From Paraburkholderia xenovorans LB400 (lineage in GTDB: Bacteria; Pseudomonadota; Gammaproteobacteria; Burkholderiales; Burkholderiaceae), in NCBI RefSeq assembly GCF_000013645.1, contig NC_007951.1, positions 496,001-560,000 on the forward strand: 64,000 bases of DNA. The letters run 5' to 3'. Shown here one piece after another: positions 1-8,315 of the stretch. A model generated the notes under the pieces. The model did no database searches. It saw only the letters and a list, made by a program, of their open reading frames with translations, and had not been told where the DNA came from. Positions within the stretch are counted from its first letter, which is position 1; each line of letters opens with the position of its first letter. The position numbers were made by a program, and so were the translations under genes.

Positions 1-211
1 GAAAGAGCGGCGTGCCGCGTGAGCGCGCCCAGCCCCATACCAGTACCGCCGCGATCGCCGAGCGCAGGCCGGCCTGAAAAACCGGCGGCAGCGCCACGTT
101 GGTGCTCTTGATCGCGACTTGCTGGAGACCCCAGATCGCGCACAGGCCGATCATCAGGAGGATGGCGAAGCTATCCGGGGCGCGGCGTGCGGGCAGTGCG
201 GAGGTGCTCAT
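1..211 (-). CDS. EamA/DMT-family transporter, N-terminal fragment
   Basis: Partial gene running off the left edge; the ATG is the complement of 209-211. The 70 visible residues begin MSTSALPARRAPDSF, then a hydrophobic helix (about residues 15-32, with the motif AIWGLQQVAIK) and the start of a second helix. The Trp-Gly followed by a basic residue after the first helix and the phrase 'PPVFQAGLRSAIAA' are typical of EamA drug/metabolite transporters of the inner membrane. The substrate cannot be inferred. It is divergent from the porin downstream. Confidence 0.75.
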   Translation of the reverse strand, partial: MSTSALPARRAPDSFAILLMIGLCAIWGLQQVAIKSTNVALPPVFQAGLRSAIAAVLVWGWARSRGTPLF

Positions 212-561
212 TGGGCGGAGGCGGGTCGGGAACAGGTCGTACGATAGCAAACCTGCCCACCTCGCCAACCGATGACCCCACCGCCTACGCGTGCTTCTTA
301 CAGGCCGCAAGTTTTTTGCTGATTTCACAACACCTGCGCAACACCTTTATCAGACTAATTTCGCACTCTTGCCTTTTCGCGCTAAGGTTCAGCCACAAAC
401 GTTTCATCAGGACTTTCGCACCGGCTGCATCCGGTGCGGTGCAAGGCTTCCCAGTACGAAGAATGCGAAGAACAGGCGGCCAGCATGCTGGTGTCGCTGG
501 ACCATCCGCCACGGCAGACGAACCTGATCCGCGTAACGCGGAGCCTGTACGAGGAAAAGCG
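212..561. other. Intergenic region between divergent transporter and porin genes
   Basis: 350 bases with no convincing gene. It must hold the promoters for the leftward EamA gene and the rightward porin. The stretch around 300-375 is more AT-rich than its surroundings and is the likely porin promoter and leader zone, but I could not pick hexamers with confidence. An open frame continues upstream of the porin start here. Its translation is low-complexity and lacks a ribosome-binding site, so I do not treat it as coding. Confidence 0.5.
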
Positions 562-1683
562 ATGAAGAACGTAGGCAGGTGGGCCGCGGCCGCAGTGCCC
601 GCGGCGTTGGCGTCGTTGGGGTGCCAGATGGCGTACGCGCAATCCAGCGTGACGCTGTACGGCGTGGTCGACGAAAGCGTGCGCTATCTGACTCACGCGA
701 ACGCGGCCGGCGATTCGTCGATCGGACTCGGCAACGGCGGCATGACGCAGAGCCGCTGGGGATTGAAGGGCGTCGAGGATCTGGGCGGCGGCTGGTCTAC
801 CTTCTTCAAACTCGAAAACCGCATCTATATCAATAGCGGCCAAAGCGATCCCACACTGCCGTTCTTCAACGAAGCGCAGGTCGGCGTGCGCTCCGATTCG
901 TACGGTCAGATCATTCTCGGTCGTCAGTACAACGTCGTGATCGAAGGCGTCACGGTGGCCGGCTACGGCAGCAATTCCTGGATCCCATACGACTTCAGCT
1001 TTCAACCTGAAGTGACGATGACGGGCGGCATCTGGACCAGCAACCAGGTGCAATATCAGGCGAGATATAACGGCTTCACGTTCGCGGCCGGCTACGCATT
1101 CGGCGGCAACGCGGGCAATTCCTACGGCAGTCAGATCGGCGCGGCCGCGGCTTATAAACCGGAAGGCGGTCCGTTCAGCCTGGGCGGCGCGTACGAGGAG
1201 TCGAAGGATTCCGTCAACGGCGCGGCGGCGAAGACATGGACCTTCGGCGGCGCGTACACGTGGAATCTGACGCGCTTTTCCGCCGGCTACATCGTCAATC
1301 AGAACGACGCGGGCTTTTCGAATTTCGCCAACGGGCCGTTCACCGCGCCCGTGCTGGCGGCTCTCAAGTACACGGACTTTGCGCGGCGCCGCATGATCAT
1401 GGGCGGCATCACGCAACAGGTGAGCAACAAGTGGCACTTTGCAGCGAACGTCTGGCGCACGCTGCAGGACGGCAAGACGGCGGCGCAGGACGGCTCGGCC
1501 TGGCAGTACCAACTGGTGGCGGACTACAACCTGTCCAGACGCACCGACATCTATCTGGAAGGCGATTATTCGATCTATCGTGGCGATCTGATCGGTGCGC
1601 AACTGCAGGGCGTCAACGGCGTCGGGCTTGCGCAGAAGGGCTCGCAGATCGGGTTGATGGCAGGCGTGCGGCATCAGTTCTGA
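562..1683 (+). CDS. Outer membrane porin (Gram-negative Porin_4 / OmpC-like)
   Basis: Predicted 373-residue trimeric general-diffusion porin. The chosen ATG has GAGGAAAAG just upstream and is followed by a signal peptide (residues 1-26, ending QMAYA) and the mature start QSSVTLYGVVDE, the hallmark of Burkholderia porins. The body alternates short amphipathic strands, includes GLKGVEDLGGG, and ends in Phe (GVRHQF), the C-terminal signature recognised by the BAM assembly machinery. The frame is open much further upstream, but only this start gives a signal peptide. Monocistronic in appearance; glyoxalase follows after 87 bases. Confidence 0.93.
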   Translation: MKNVGRWAAAAVPAALASLGCQMAYAQSSVTLYGVVDESVRYLTHANAAGDSSIGLGNGGMTQSRWGLKGVEDLGGGWSTFFKLENRIYINSGQSDPTLPFFNEAQVGVRSDSYGQIILGRQYNVVIEGVTVAGYGSNSWIPYDFSFQPEVTMTGGIWTSNQVQYQARYNGFTFAAGYAFGGNAGNSYGSQIGAAAAYKPEGGPFSLGGAYEESKDSVNGAAAKTWTFGGAYTWNLTRFSAGYIVNQNDAGFSNFANGPFTAPVLAALKYTDFARRRMIMGGITQQVSNKWHFAANVWRTLQDGKTAAQDGSAWQYQLVADYNLSRRTDIYLEGDYSIYRGDLIGAQLQGVNGVGLAQKGSQIGLMAGVRHQF

Positions 1684-1770
1684 GTGCGGCTTTCCGTTTG
1701 GCACGCTCTGCAGCGGCGCGTGATTCCGGGTACATTTACGGTCTCGCTATCATGCAACAGGGAGTGCACA

Positions 1771-2157
1771 ATGCGCCTGCTTCACACCATGCTCCGGGTC
1801 GGCGACCTGGATCGCTCGATTGCCTTTTACACCGAACTGCTCGGCATGAAACTGCTGCGCCGCGACGATTATCCGGACGGCAAATTCACGCTGGCATTCG
1901 TCGGTTACGAAGATGAGCGCGACGGCACCGTGCTCGAACTCACCCACAACTGGGACACGCCTTCTTACGACCTCGGCACCGGTTTCGGCCACCTCGCCGT
2001 CGAAGTGGACGACGCCTACGCCGCATGTGACAGAATCAAGGCACAAGGCGGCACGGTGGTGCGCGAAGCCGGCCCGATGAAGCACGGCACGACCGTGATC
2101 GCATTCGTCACGGATCCGGACGGCTACAAGATCGAGTTCATCCAGAAGAAGAAATGA
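1771..2157 (+). CDS. gloA: Lactoylglutathione lyase (glyoxalase I)
   Basis: 128 residues. Isomerises the methylglyoxal-glutathione hemithioacetal to S-lactoylglutathione in the cytosol. The sequence starts [16 protein letters not shown] and holds the metal ligands at the positions used by Escherichia coli GlxI: His5, Glu56, His74 and Glu122, which suggests the Ni-dependent bacterial type. The ATG follows AGGGAG by a few bases. The C-terminus ends in a lysine run (IQKKK). The next gene begins 27 bases later on the same strand, so the two may be co-transcribed. Confidence 0.95.
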   Translation: MRLLHTMLRVGDLDRSIAFYTELLGMKLLRRDDYPDGKFTLAFVGYEDERDGTVLELTHNWDTPSYDLGTGFGHLAVEVDDAYAACDRIKAQGGTVVREAGPMKHGTTVIAFVTDPDGYKIEFIQKKK

Positions 2158-2184
2158 AGCAGGGCGGCGGGGCGAGATCGAACG

Positions 2185-2583
2185 ATGAATAACAGCAATC
2201 CCTACTTCAAGGAACTCGACGAGATCCACGTCGAACTCGCGGCCCTGTTCGACGGTTCCGCGGACGAAGGCGCGCTGCAACGAATCATGGCGCGCTTCGC
2301 GCCGCAATTCACGCTGGTCATGACGTCAGGCATCGCACTGGATTATGCCGGCTTGCGCGAGACATTCTCGAAGCTGCGCGGCACGCGTCCAGGCTCGCAA
2401 ATCAGCATCCGCGACAAGGAGATCGTCGCCGAATATCCGTCAGGGGCGGTGGTGAAATATCGCGAGTATCAGCGCGACAACACCGGCAACGCAAACGTGC
2501 GGCGCTCCACGGCGGTGATGGATCTCAACGCGCACGGCAAGGTGACGTGGCGTCATCTGCAGGAAACGTTCTGCTCGGAATGA
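2185..2583 (+). CDS. NTF2/SnoaL-like (DUF4440-type) protein of unknown function
   Basis: 132 residues, no signal peptide, no cysteine cluster. The N-terminal helix (FKELDEIHVELAALF), the central 'RFAPQFTLVMTSG' and the late 'KYREYQRD... AVMDLNAHGKVTWRHLQETF' fit the small cone-shaped NTF2-like fold, whose members are enzymes or ligand-binding proteins. I cannot name a substrate. It lies 27 bases after gloA and is followed by a long hairpin, so it probably ends a two-gene unit. The fold assignment rests on pattern only. Confidence 0.6.
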   Translation: MNNSNPYFKELDEIHVELAALFDGSADEGALQRIMARFAPQFTLVMTSGIALDYAGLRETFSKLRGTRPGSQISIRDKEIVAEYPSGAVVKYREYQRDNTGNANVRRSTAVMDLNAHGKVTWRHLQETFCSE

Positions 2584-2597
2584 GCGGCAGAGTGTGA

Positions 2598-2636
2598 GAA
2601 GCCGGCGCTTCAGTTTGAAGTTGAAGCGCCGGCTTC
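2598..2636. terminator. Perfect 15-bp stem-loop between convergent genes
   Basis: Arms 2598-2612 and 2622-2636 are exact inverted repeats (GAAGCCGGCGCTTCA and its complement) around a 9-base loop. It sits between the plus-strand NTF2-like gene (stop 2583) and the minus-strand metallopeptidase (stop 2664), so it probably terminates both. Neither side has a U-tract, so the intrinsic mechanism is uncertain. Confidence 0.6.
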
Positions 2637-2663
2637 AAGGCGCGAGGTGCCAGGCCCGAGGCC

Positions 2664-3566
2664 TTAAAGCGTCGGCAGCAATTCCGGCGGATGCGACTTC
2701 AACGTCTGCCGCGCCTCGCGGAACTCCGGAAAAATCGATTCGACGGTTTGCCAGAAACGCGGGCTGTGATTCATTTCACGCAGATGGGCGAGTTCGTGAG
2801 CGACCACGTAATCGATGATGGAAAGCGGAAAGTGAATCAGCCGCCAGTTCAGGCGAATCTTGCCGTCACTCGAACAACTGCCCCAACGCGTCGCCGCTGA
2901 AGAAAGCGCGTACGCGCGATAGTTCACGCCCAGCTTTTCCGCGTAAATGGCGAGCCGCTCGCCGAACAGGCGCTTTGCTTCGCCTTGCAGCCAGCCTTGC
3001 ACGCGGTCCTTGATCTGCTGCGGGTCTGCTTGCAACGGCAACGGCACTTGCAGTGCCGCGTCTTCCGCGCTGAACGCGAGCGTGCCTTGCGGCGAGCCGA
3101 GCTTCACGCGCACGGGCTGACCGAGATACGGCACTTCGGCGCCGTCTTTCCAGTCGACCTTCGGCAATGCGCGCTGCTCGACACGCGTTTGCCATTCGAT
3201 CAGCTTCGTGAAAATCCAGCGCTGCTTTTCGGTGATCGCGGTTTCGATATCGGCGAGCGTGACCCAACGCGGTGCTGTGATCGTCAGGCCGGTGCTGTCG
3301 ATCGCAAATCCGATCGAGCGGCGCGCCGAACGCTTGAGGACGTAATGGAGCGTGCGCGAGCCGATTGCGAGGCTGCGCAGCTTGCTGCCATCCGGTGCGG
3401 GCGGCACGGCCGCTTGCTGGCCGCCTGGCGAGCTCTGCGAAGCGCCGGGCGTTGGTGCGGAAGGTGAAGGAGACGACGACGTCGACCCCGGCTCGGCGAA
3501 GAGCGGGAGATCGAGTTGCCGGTTATCGAGCGCCGCAGCGGGCTGCGGCGTAGGAGACTTCTGCAT
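2664..3566 (-). CDS. YgjP-like (UPF0758/DUF45, M48-type) zinc metallopeptidase
   Basis: 300 residues. The C-terminal half carries HELAHLREMNHSPRFW from about residue 257: an HExxH zinc site with a third His, as in YgjP/WLM metallopeptidases of unknown physiological substrate. The first ~65 residues are a Pro/Ser/Ala/Gln-rich, probably disordered segment not needed for the fold. The YgjP domain appears to start around KLRSLAIGSRTLHYVLKRSARRSIG. The ATG is at 3564-3566; plsC lies upstream on the same strand, 44 bases away, as in the usual glyQS-gmhB-plsC arrangement of Burkholderiaceae. Confidence 0.85.
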   Translation of the reverse strand: MQKSPTPQPAAALDNRQLDLPLFAEPGSTSSSPSPSAPTPGASQSSPGGQQAAVPPAPDGSKLRSLAIGSRTLHYVLKRSARRSIGFAIDSTGLTITAPRWVTLADIETAITEKQRWIFTKLIEWQTRVEQRALPKVDWKDGAEVPYLGQPVRVKLGSPQGTLAFSAEDAALQVPLPLQADPQQIKDRVQGWLQGEAKRLFGERLAIYAEKLGVNYRAYALSSAATRWGSCSSDGKIRLNWRLIHFPLSIIDYVVAHELAHLREMNHSPRFWQTVESIFPEFREARQTLKSHPPELLPTL

Positions 3567-3610
3567 CGGATTCGGCTTCGCGCTAATACGCCTTCGAGGG
3601 CGTGGGCGCG

Positions 3611-4369
3611 TCAGATTGGTGCGGCGGCGGAACTGCTTTCCGCCGCGCGGTACGCGGTAGGATCGATGCGACGCATTTCAGCTTCGATCCACCGTTCGAC
3701 GCGCGTGTTCACTTCATCGGGCGTGAGCCCCGTCGTCTCGATCGGCTTGCCGATCGACACTGTGACTATACCCGCATATTTGAGAAACGAGTTGCGAGGC
3801 CACACACGTCCTGCGTTGTGTGCGATCGGCACGACCGGTGCGCCGGTCGCTATCGCGAAACGCGCGCCACCGGTTTTGTACTTGCCTTGCGTGCCGGTGC
3901 GGGTGCGTGTGCCTTCCGGAAACATGATGACCCACGCGCCTTCCGCCATGCGCGCCTTGCCTTGTTTAATGACGGATTCGAACGCGTACTTGCCTTCCTT
4001 GCGATCGATGTGAACCATCTTCAGCAGGCCGAGCGCCCAGCCGAAAAACGGCACGTACAGCAATTCACGCTTGAACACGTAGCACAGCGGCCGCGGCATC
4101 AACGCCGGAAACGCCAGCGTTTCCCATGCCGATTGATGCTTGGAGAGCAGCACGGCGGGACCGTCGGGGAGGTTCTCCATGCCCTCGATCCGGTAGCGGA
4201 TACCGTTCAGCCAGCGCACCGTATGCAGCGTGGCGCGACACCAGCCGGCGGCCATCCAGTAGCGCTTGTCGGCGCGCATGAACGGAAATGCGATGAAGCA
4301 TGCAGTCGCGTACGGCACCGTGAACAGAACGAAGTAGATCAGCAGAAGCAAAGAACGGATGAAGCGCAT
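3611..4369 (-). CDS. plsC: 1-acyl-sn-glycerol-3-phosphate acyltransferase
   Basis: 252 residues. Acylates lysophosphatidic acid to phosphatidic acid at the inner membrane. The start MRFIRSLLLLIYFVLF gives an N-terminal membrane helix. The acyltransferase box KHQSAWE is at residues 77-83, an HX4E variant of the canonical HX4D, and FPEGTR is at 150-155. The frame is open further upstream towards gmhB, but this ATG (4367-4369) is the one that begins at the membrane anchor. gmhB ends 40 bases upstream. Confidence 0.93.
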   Translation of the reverse strand: MRFIRSLLLLIYFVLFTVPYATACFIAFPFMRADKRYWMAAGWCRATLHTVRWLNGIRYRIEGMENLPDGPAVLLSKHQSAWETLAFPALMPRPLCYVFKRELLYVPFFGWALGLLKMVHIDRKEGKYAFESVIKQGKARMAEGAWVIMFPEGTRTRTGTQGKYKTGGARFAIATGAPVVPIAHNAGRVWPRNSFLKYAGIVTVSIGKPIETTGLTPDEVNTRVERWIEAEMRRIDPTAYRAAESSSAAAPI

Positions 4370-4409
4370 CGGCGTGGTCAGTGAGGAATGGGGACGCGCG
4401 TGGCGCGCG

Positions 4410-4964
4410 TCACTCTTGAGCGTCGGCGAGGAAGTCGAGCGCGAACGCACGCAGGTCGTCGTGCACGATCGTGCCTTCGGGCAAGCCGCCGGCCGCGAGC
4501 GTTTTGCGGCCCTTGCCCGTCAGCACCAGGTGAACCGGATGGCCGAGCGCCGCGCCGGCTTGCAGATCGCGCATGGCGTCGCCCACTACCGGCGTATTTT
4601 CCGGATCGACCTCGAAGCGCTCCGTGATCATCTTCAGCATGCCGGGCTTCGGCTTGCGGCATTCGCAGTGGTCCTCCGCCGTGTGCGGGCAGAAGAACAC
4701 CGCGTCGATGCGCCCGCCGACGGCGGCCGCCATGCGATGCATCTTCAGGTGCATTGCATTGAGCGCGTTCATGTCGAACAGGCCGCGGCCGATGCCCGAC
4801 TGGTTGGTCGCGATCGCCACGCGGTAGCCCGCCTGGTTCAGACGCGCGATGGCTTCCAGCGCACCGGGCAGGGCGACCCATTCGTCCGGCGACTTGATGA
4901 ACGCGTCGGAGTCGACGTTGATCACGCCGTCGCGGTCGAGGATCACCACTTTTTTGGTCGGCAT
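4410..4964 (-). CDS. gmhB: D-glycero-beta-D-manno-heptose-1,7-bisphosphate 7-phosphatase
   Basis: 184 residues. Cytosolic HAD phosphatase of ADP-heptose synthesis for the lipopolysaccharide core. DRDGVIN places the nucleophile Asp10 and the acid/base Asp12. The structural zinc cluster is Cys92-x-His94 ... Cys100-x-Cys102 (CPHTAEDHCECRKPKPGM), diagnostic for GmhB. VVGDAMRD near residue 127 is the last HAD motif. It starts 10 bases after the glyS stop, so it is likely translated from the glyQ-glyS transcript. Confidence 0.95.
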   Translation of the reverse strand: MPTKKVVILDRDGVINVDSDAFIKSPDEWVALPGALEAIARLNQAGYRVAIATNQSGIGRGLFDMNALNAMHLKMHRMAAAVGGRIDAVFFCPHTAEDHCECRKPKPGMLKMITERFEVDPENTPVVGDAMRDLQAGAALGHPVHLVLTGKGRKTLAAGGLPEGTIVHDDLRAFALDFLADAQE

Positions 4965-4974
4965 GGCGCGGGGC

Positions 4975-7074
4975 TCAGGCGGCGAGTCGGGAAATGTCGG
5001 CGACGCAGTTCATCTGCTGATGCAGTGCGCCGAGCAAGGCCAGACGGTTGGCGCGCAACGCGGGATCTTCGGCGTTGACCATCACGTCGTTGAAGAACGT
5101 GTCGACCGGTTCGCGCAACGCGGCGAGCGCGGTCAGCGCACCCGTATAGTCGCGCGCGGCCAGTTGCGACTGCACGCGCGGCGCGACCTGTTCGAGTTGC
5201 GCATGCAGGGCTTTTTCCGCCGCTTCGACGAGCAGCGTGACCTGCACACCGCCGGTCGCCGCGCCTTCCGACTTCTTCAGGATGTTCGAGATGCGCTTGT
5301 TGGCCGCCGCGAGCGAAGCCGCTTCAGCCAGCGACGCGAATTCGCGCACTGCATCCAGACGCGCGACGATGTCGTCCAGGCGCGTGGGGTTCAGCGCCAG
5401 CACCGCGTCGATTTCGCCCGGCGCATAGCCGCGCTCGCGCAGCAGACCGCGCAGCCGGTCCATGCTGAACTCGTAAATGGCTTGCGTCGAATCGACGACG
5501 TTCGGCACCGCGGCGAATTGCGCGTAAGCGTTGCGCAGCAGTTCGACGAAGTCGACCGGCAGTTGCTTCTCGACCAGAATGCGCAGCACGCCGAGCGCGT
5601 GACGGCGCAACGCGAACGGGTCTTTCTCGCCGGTGGGTTGCAGGCCGATGCCCCAGATGCCGACCAGCGTTTCGAGCTTGTCGGCCAGCGCGACGACGGT
5701 GCCGGTTGCGGTAGCGGGCAATGCGTCGCCGGAGAAACGCGGCTGATAGTGTTCCGAGCACGCGAGCGCGACTTCTTCCGGCTCGCCGTCGTGGCGCGCG
5801 TAGTAGGTGCCCATCGTGCCTTGCAGCTCGGGGAATTCGCCGACCATGTCGGTGATCAGATCGGCCTTGGCGAGGCGCGCGGCGCGCTTCGCGAGCGCCA
5901 CGTCCGCGCCGATCAGTCCGGCAATCGCGCCGGCCAGCGCTTCGACGCGCTCCACGCGTTGCAGTGCCGAGCCCAGCTTGTTGTGATACACGACGTTCGC
6001 GAGCAGCGGCACGCGATCGGCGAGCGTCTTCTTCTTGTCCTGCTCGAAGAAGAACTTCGCGTCGGCCAGACGCGGACGCACCACGCGCTCGTTGCCTTCC
6101 ACGATATCGCCCGGCGTGGACGTTTCGATATTCGACACGATCAGGAAGCGCGAGCGCAGCTTGCCGTTCGCATCGGTCAGCGCGAAGTATTTCTGGTTGG
6201 TCTGCATGGTGAGGATCAGGCATTCCTGCGGCACTTGCAGGAATTCGTCCTCGAAACGGCACGCATAAACCACCGGCCATTCGACCAGCGACGTCACTTC
6301 GTCCAGCAGCGATTCCGGCATCACCACCTGGTCGCCGTTTGCTTGCGCGAGCAGATGCGTGCGGATGGTCTCCTTTCGATCGGAGAAATTCGCCACTACG
6401 CGGCCTTTGTGCAGCAGCGTCTCGGCGTACGAATCCGCGTGCTGGATCTGCACGAAACCTTCGGAGAGGAAACGGTGGCCGAGCGTGGTGTCGTCGGCGT
6501 CGATGCCGAGCGCGCTCACCGGCACGATCTGTTCGCCATGCAGCGCGATGAGGCGATGCGCCGGACGCACGAATTGCACGTTGGTGCCGTCCGGACGCTG
6601 ATACGTCATGACCTTCGGAATGGGCAGCCTGGCGAGCGTTTCGTCGAGCGCGCTTTGCAGGCCTTCGGCGAGCGTGGCGCCGGGCGCGGCATAGCGCAGG
6701 AAGAACGCTTCAGCCTTGCCGTCCTGTGCGCGCTCCAGGTCGTTCACCGAAAAATCGGGGAAGCCGAGCGCGGCGAGTTTCTTGGCGAGCGGCGCGGTGG
6801 GCTGGCCGTCTTTATCCAACGCGACGGAAACCGGCAGCACTTTTTCACGCACGTGTTTTTCCGGCGCGACCGCGCGCACGTTCTTGATCGTGACGGCGAG
6901 GCGGCGCGGCGTGGCATAACGTTCGAACGACAATTCGCCTTCGACCAGGTCGCGCGCCGCGAGGCGCTGCGCAATGCCTTCAGCGAAGGCGTCGCCGAGA
7001 CGCGCGAGCGCTTTCGGCGGCAATTCTTCGGTCAGCAGCTCGACGAGCAGGGTAGCTTGATGGGGTTGAGTCAT
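4975..7074 (-). CDS. glyS: Glycyl-tRNA synthetase beta subunit
   Basis: 699 residues, the expected length for the beta chain of the bacterial alpha2beta2 GlyRS, which handles tRNA recognition while the alpha chain carries the catalytic core. It begins [23 protein letters not shown], the conserved N-terminus of the family. It contains the HD-like segment and the C-terminal anticodon-binding-type region ([21 protein letters not shown]). The start codon at 7072-7074 follows the glyQ stop by 15 bases, consistent with one operon and equimolar synthesis. Confidence 0.98.
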   Translation of the reverse strand: MTQPHQATLLVELLTEELPPKALARLGDAFAEGIAQRLAARDLVEGELSFERYATPRRLAVTIKNVRAVAPEKHVREKVLPVSVALDKDGQPTAPLAKKLAALGFPDFSVNDLERAQDGKAEAFFLRYAAPGATLAEGLQSALDETLARLPIPKVMTYQRPDGTNVQFVRPAHRLIALHGEQIVPVSALGIDADDTTLGHRFLSEGFVQIQHADSYAETLLHKGRVVANFSDRKETIRTHLLAQANGDQVVMPESLLDEVTSLVEWPVVYACRFEDEFLQVPQECLILTMQTNQKYFALTDANGKLRSRFLIVSNIETSTPGDIVEGNERVVRPRLADAKFFFEQDKKKTLADRVPLLANVVYHNKLGSALQRVERVEALAGAIAGLIGADVALAKRAARLAKADLITDMVGEFPELQGTMGTYYARHDGEPEEVALACSEHYQPRFSGDALPATATGTVVALADKLETLVGIWGIGLQPTGEKDPFALRRHALGVLRILVEKQLPVDFVELLRNAYAQFAAVPNVVDSTQAIYEFSMDRLRGLLRERGYAPGEIDAVLALNPTRLDDIVARLDAVREFASLAEAASLAAANKRISNILKKSEGAATGGVQVTLLVEAAEKALHAQLEQVAPRVQSQLAARDYTGALTALAALREPVDTFFNDVMVNAEDPALRANRLALLGALHQQMNCVADISRLAA

Positions 7075-7089
7075 TTCTTGATGTTCTCG

Positions 7090-8097
7090 TCAGTCCTGGT
7101 CGATCTTGCGTTCGACTTTCAGCGGCGGCGCCCATGCGGGCATGGCGGCGTCCTGTTCGTCAGTCGTGAGGCCGGGTACGCCGTGCACCGGATTGCCGAG
7201 CATCGGGAAACCGAGCTTCTCGCGCGAATCGTAGTAAGCCTGGGCGACCAGCTTCGACAGCGCACGAATGCGGCCGATATATGCCGCGCGTTCCGTGACC
7301 GAAATGGCGCCGCGCGCGTCGAGCAGGTTGAACGTGTGGCCGGCTTTCAGCACCAGCTCATAGGCGGGCAGCGCGATCTGCGCTTCGATCATGCGTTTGG
7401 CTTCGGCTTCGTAGCTGTTGAAGATCGAGAACAGCAACTCGACGTTCGCGTGCTCGAAGTTGTAGGCGGACTGTTCGACTTCGTTCTGATGGTAGACGTC
7501 GCCATAAGTCAGGCGACGCAGTTCGGGGCCGTTCGGGCCTTGCTCTTCCCACTCCGTCCAGACCAGGTCGTAGACGTTTTCGACCTTCTGCAAATACATG
7601 GCGAGGCGCTCGAGGCCATACGTGATTTCGCCGAGCACCGGCTTGCAGTCCAGACCGCCAACCTGCTGGAAGTAGGTGAACTGGGTCACTTCCATGCCGT
7701 TCAGCCACACTTCCCAGCCGAGACCCCAGGCGCCGAGCGTGGGGTTTTCCCAGTCGTCTTCCACGAAGCGCACGTCGTTCTGCTTCAGGTCGAAGCCGAG
7801 GGCTTCGAGCGAGCCGAGGTACAGGTCGAGGATATTTTCCGGCGCCGGCTTGAGCACCACCTGGTACTGGTAGTAGTGCTGCAGACGGTTCGGGTTCTCG
7901 CCGTAGCGGCCGTCTTTCGGACGGCGCGACGGTTGCACGTACGCCGCGCGCCACGGCTCGGGGCCGATCGCGCGCAGGAAAGTATGGACGTGGGACGTGC
8001 CCGCGCCGACTTCCATGTCGATTGGCTGGAGCAACGCGCAACCCTGCTTGTCCCAGTACGACTGCATTGTCAGGATGATTTGCTGAAACGTGAGCAT
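7090..8097 (-). CDS. glyQ: Glycyl-tRNA synthetase alpha subunit
   Basis: 335 residues. Catalytic subunit that activates glycine. The start at [20 protein letters not shown], with a GAAAGG Shine-Dalgarno upstream, is the family N-terminus; an in-frame ATG six codons earlier is less likely. Class II signatures include [19 protein letters not shown] and [10 protein letters not shown]. The C-terminus is an extra ~35 residues rich in Asp/Lys/Pro after NPVHGVPGL. It heads glyQ-glyS-gmhB-plsC. About 218 bases separate it from the FMN-dependent protein upstream. Confidence 0.97.
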   Translation of the reverse strand: MLTFQQIILTMQSYWDKQGCALLQPIDMEVGAGTSHVHTFLRAIGPEPWRAAYVQPSRRPKDGRYGENPNRLQHYYQYQVVLKPAPENILDLYLGSLEALGFDLKQNDVRFVEDDWENPTLGAWGLGWEVWLNGMEVTQFTYFQQVGGLDCKPVLGEITYGLERLAMYLQKVENVYDLVWTEWEEQGPNGPELRRLTYGDVYHQNEVEQSAYNFEHANVELLFSIFNSYEAEAKRMIEAQIALPAYELVLKAGHTFNLLDARGAISVTERAAYIGRIRALSKLVAQAYYDSREKLGFPMLGNPVHGVPGLTTDEQDAAMPAWAPPLKVERKIDQD

Positions 8098-8246
8098 GAA
8101 GTGCCTTTCGGGCATGGGGCCGCGCCGTGAACGCCGAAGCGCGCCGGGGTGGCCGTGGAGCGAAGTGCTAAACCAGAGATTTTAACGGAAAGGGAGGGGG
8201 GTGTCCGTTTTGCGGGGTCGGACGGGAGTTGGCGGGTTCTCTGGAC

Positions 8247-8277
8247 GACGAAGAGCTGCGTTTTGCGGCTCTTCGTC
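8247..8277 (-). terminator. Stem-loop downstream of the glutamate-synthase-like gene
   Basis: Arms GACGAAGAGC (8247-8256) and its complement (8268-8277), with further GC pairing possible in the loop. It lies 39 bases past the stop of the 8316-9926 gene and ahead of glyQ. There is no U-tract on either side, so it is only a probable terminator. Confidence 0.4.
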
Positions 8278-8315
8278 AACAGGCGTGCGTCAAACGCGGC
8301 TCTTCGGCAAGCCAA

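Noticed and set aside
187..561. In-frame N-terminal extension of the porin
   Set aside because: It would bury the signal peptide 125 residues inside the protein; the ATG at 562 has a ribosome site and an immediate signal peptide.
4849..8130. Open frame of over 1000 codons on the plus strand opposite glyS-glyQ
   Set aside because: The opposite strand encodes two complete, well-conserved synthetase subunits; the antisense frame is Arg/His/Gln-rich with no motif, an effect of GC-rich third codon positions.
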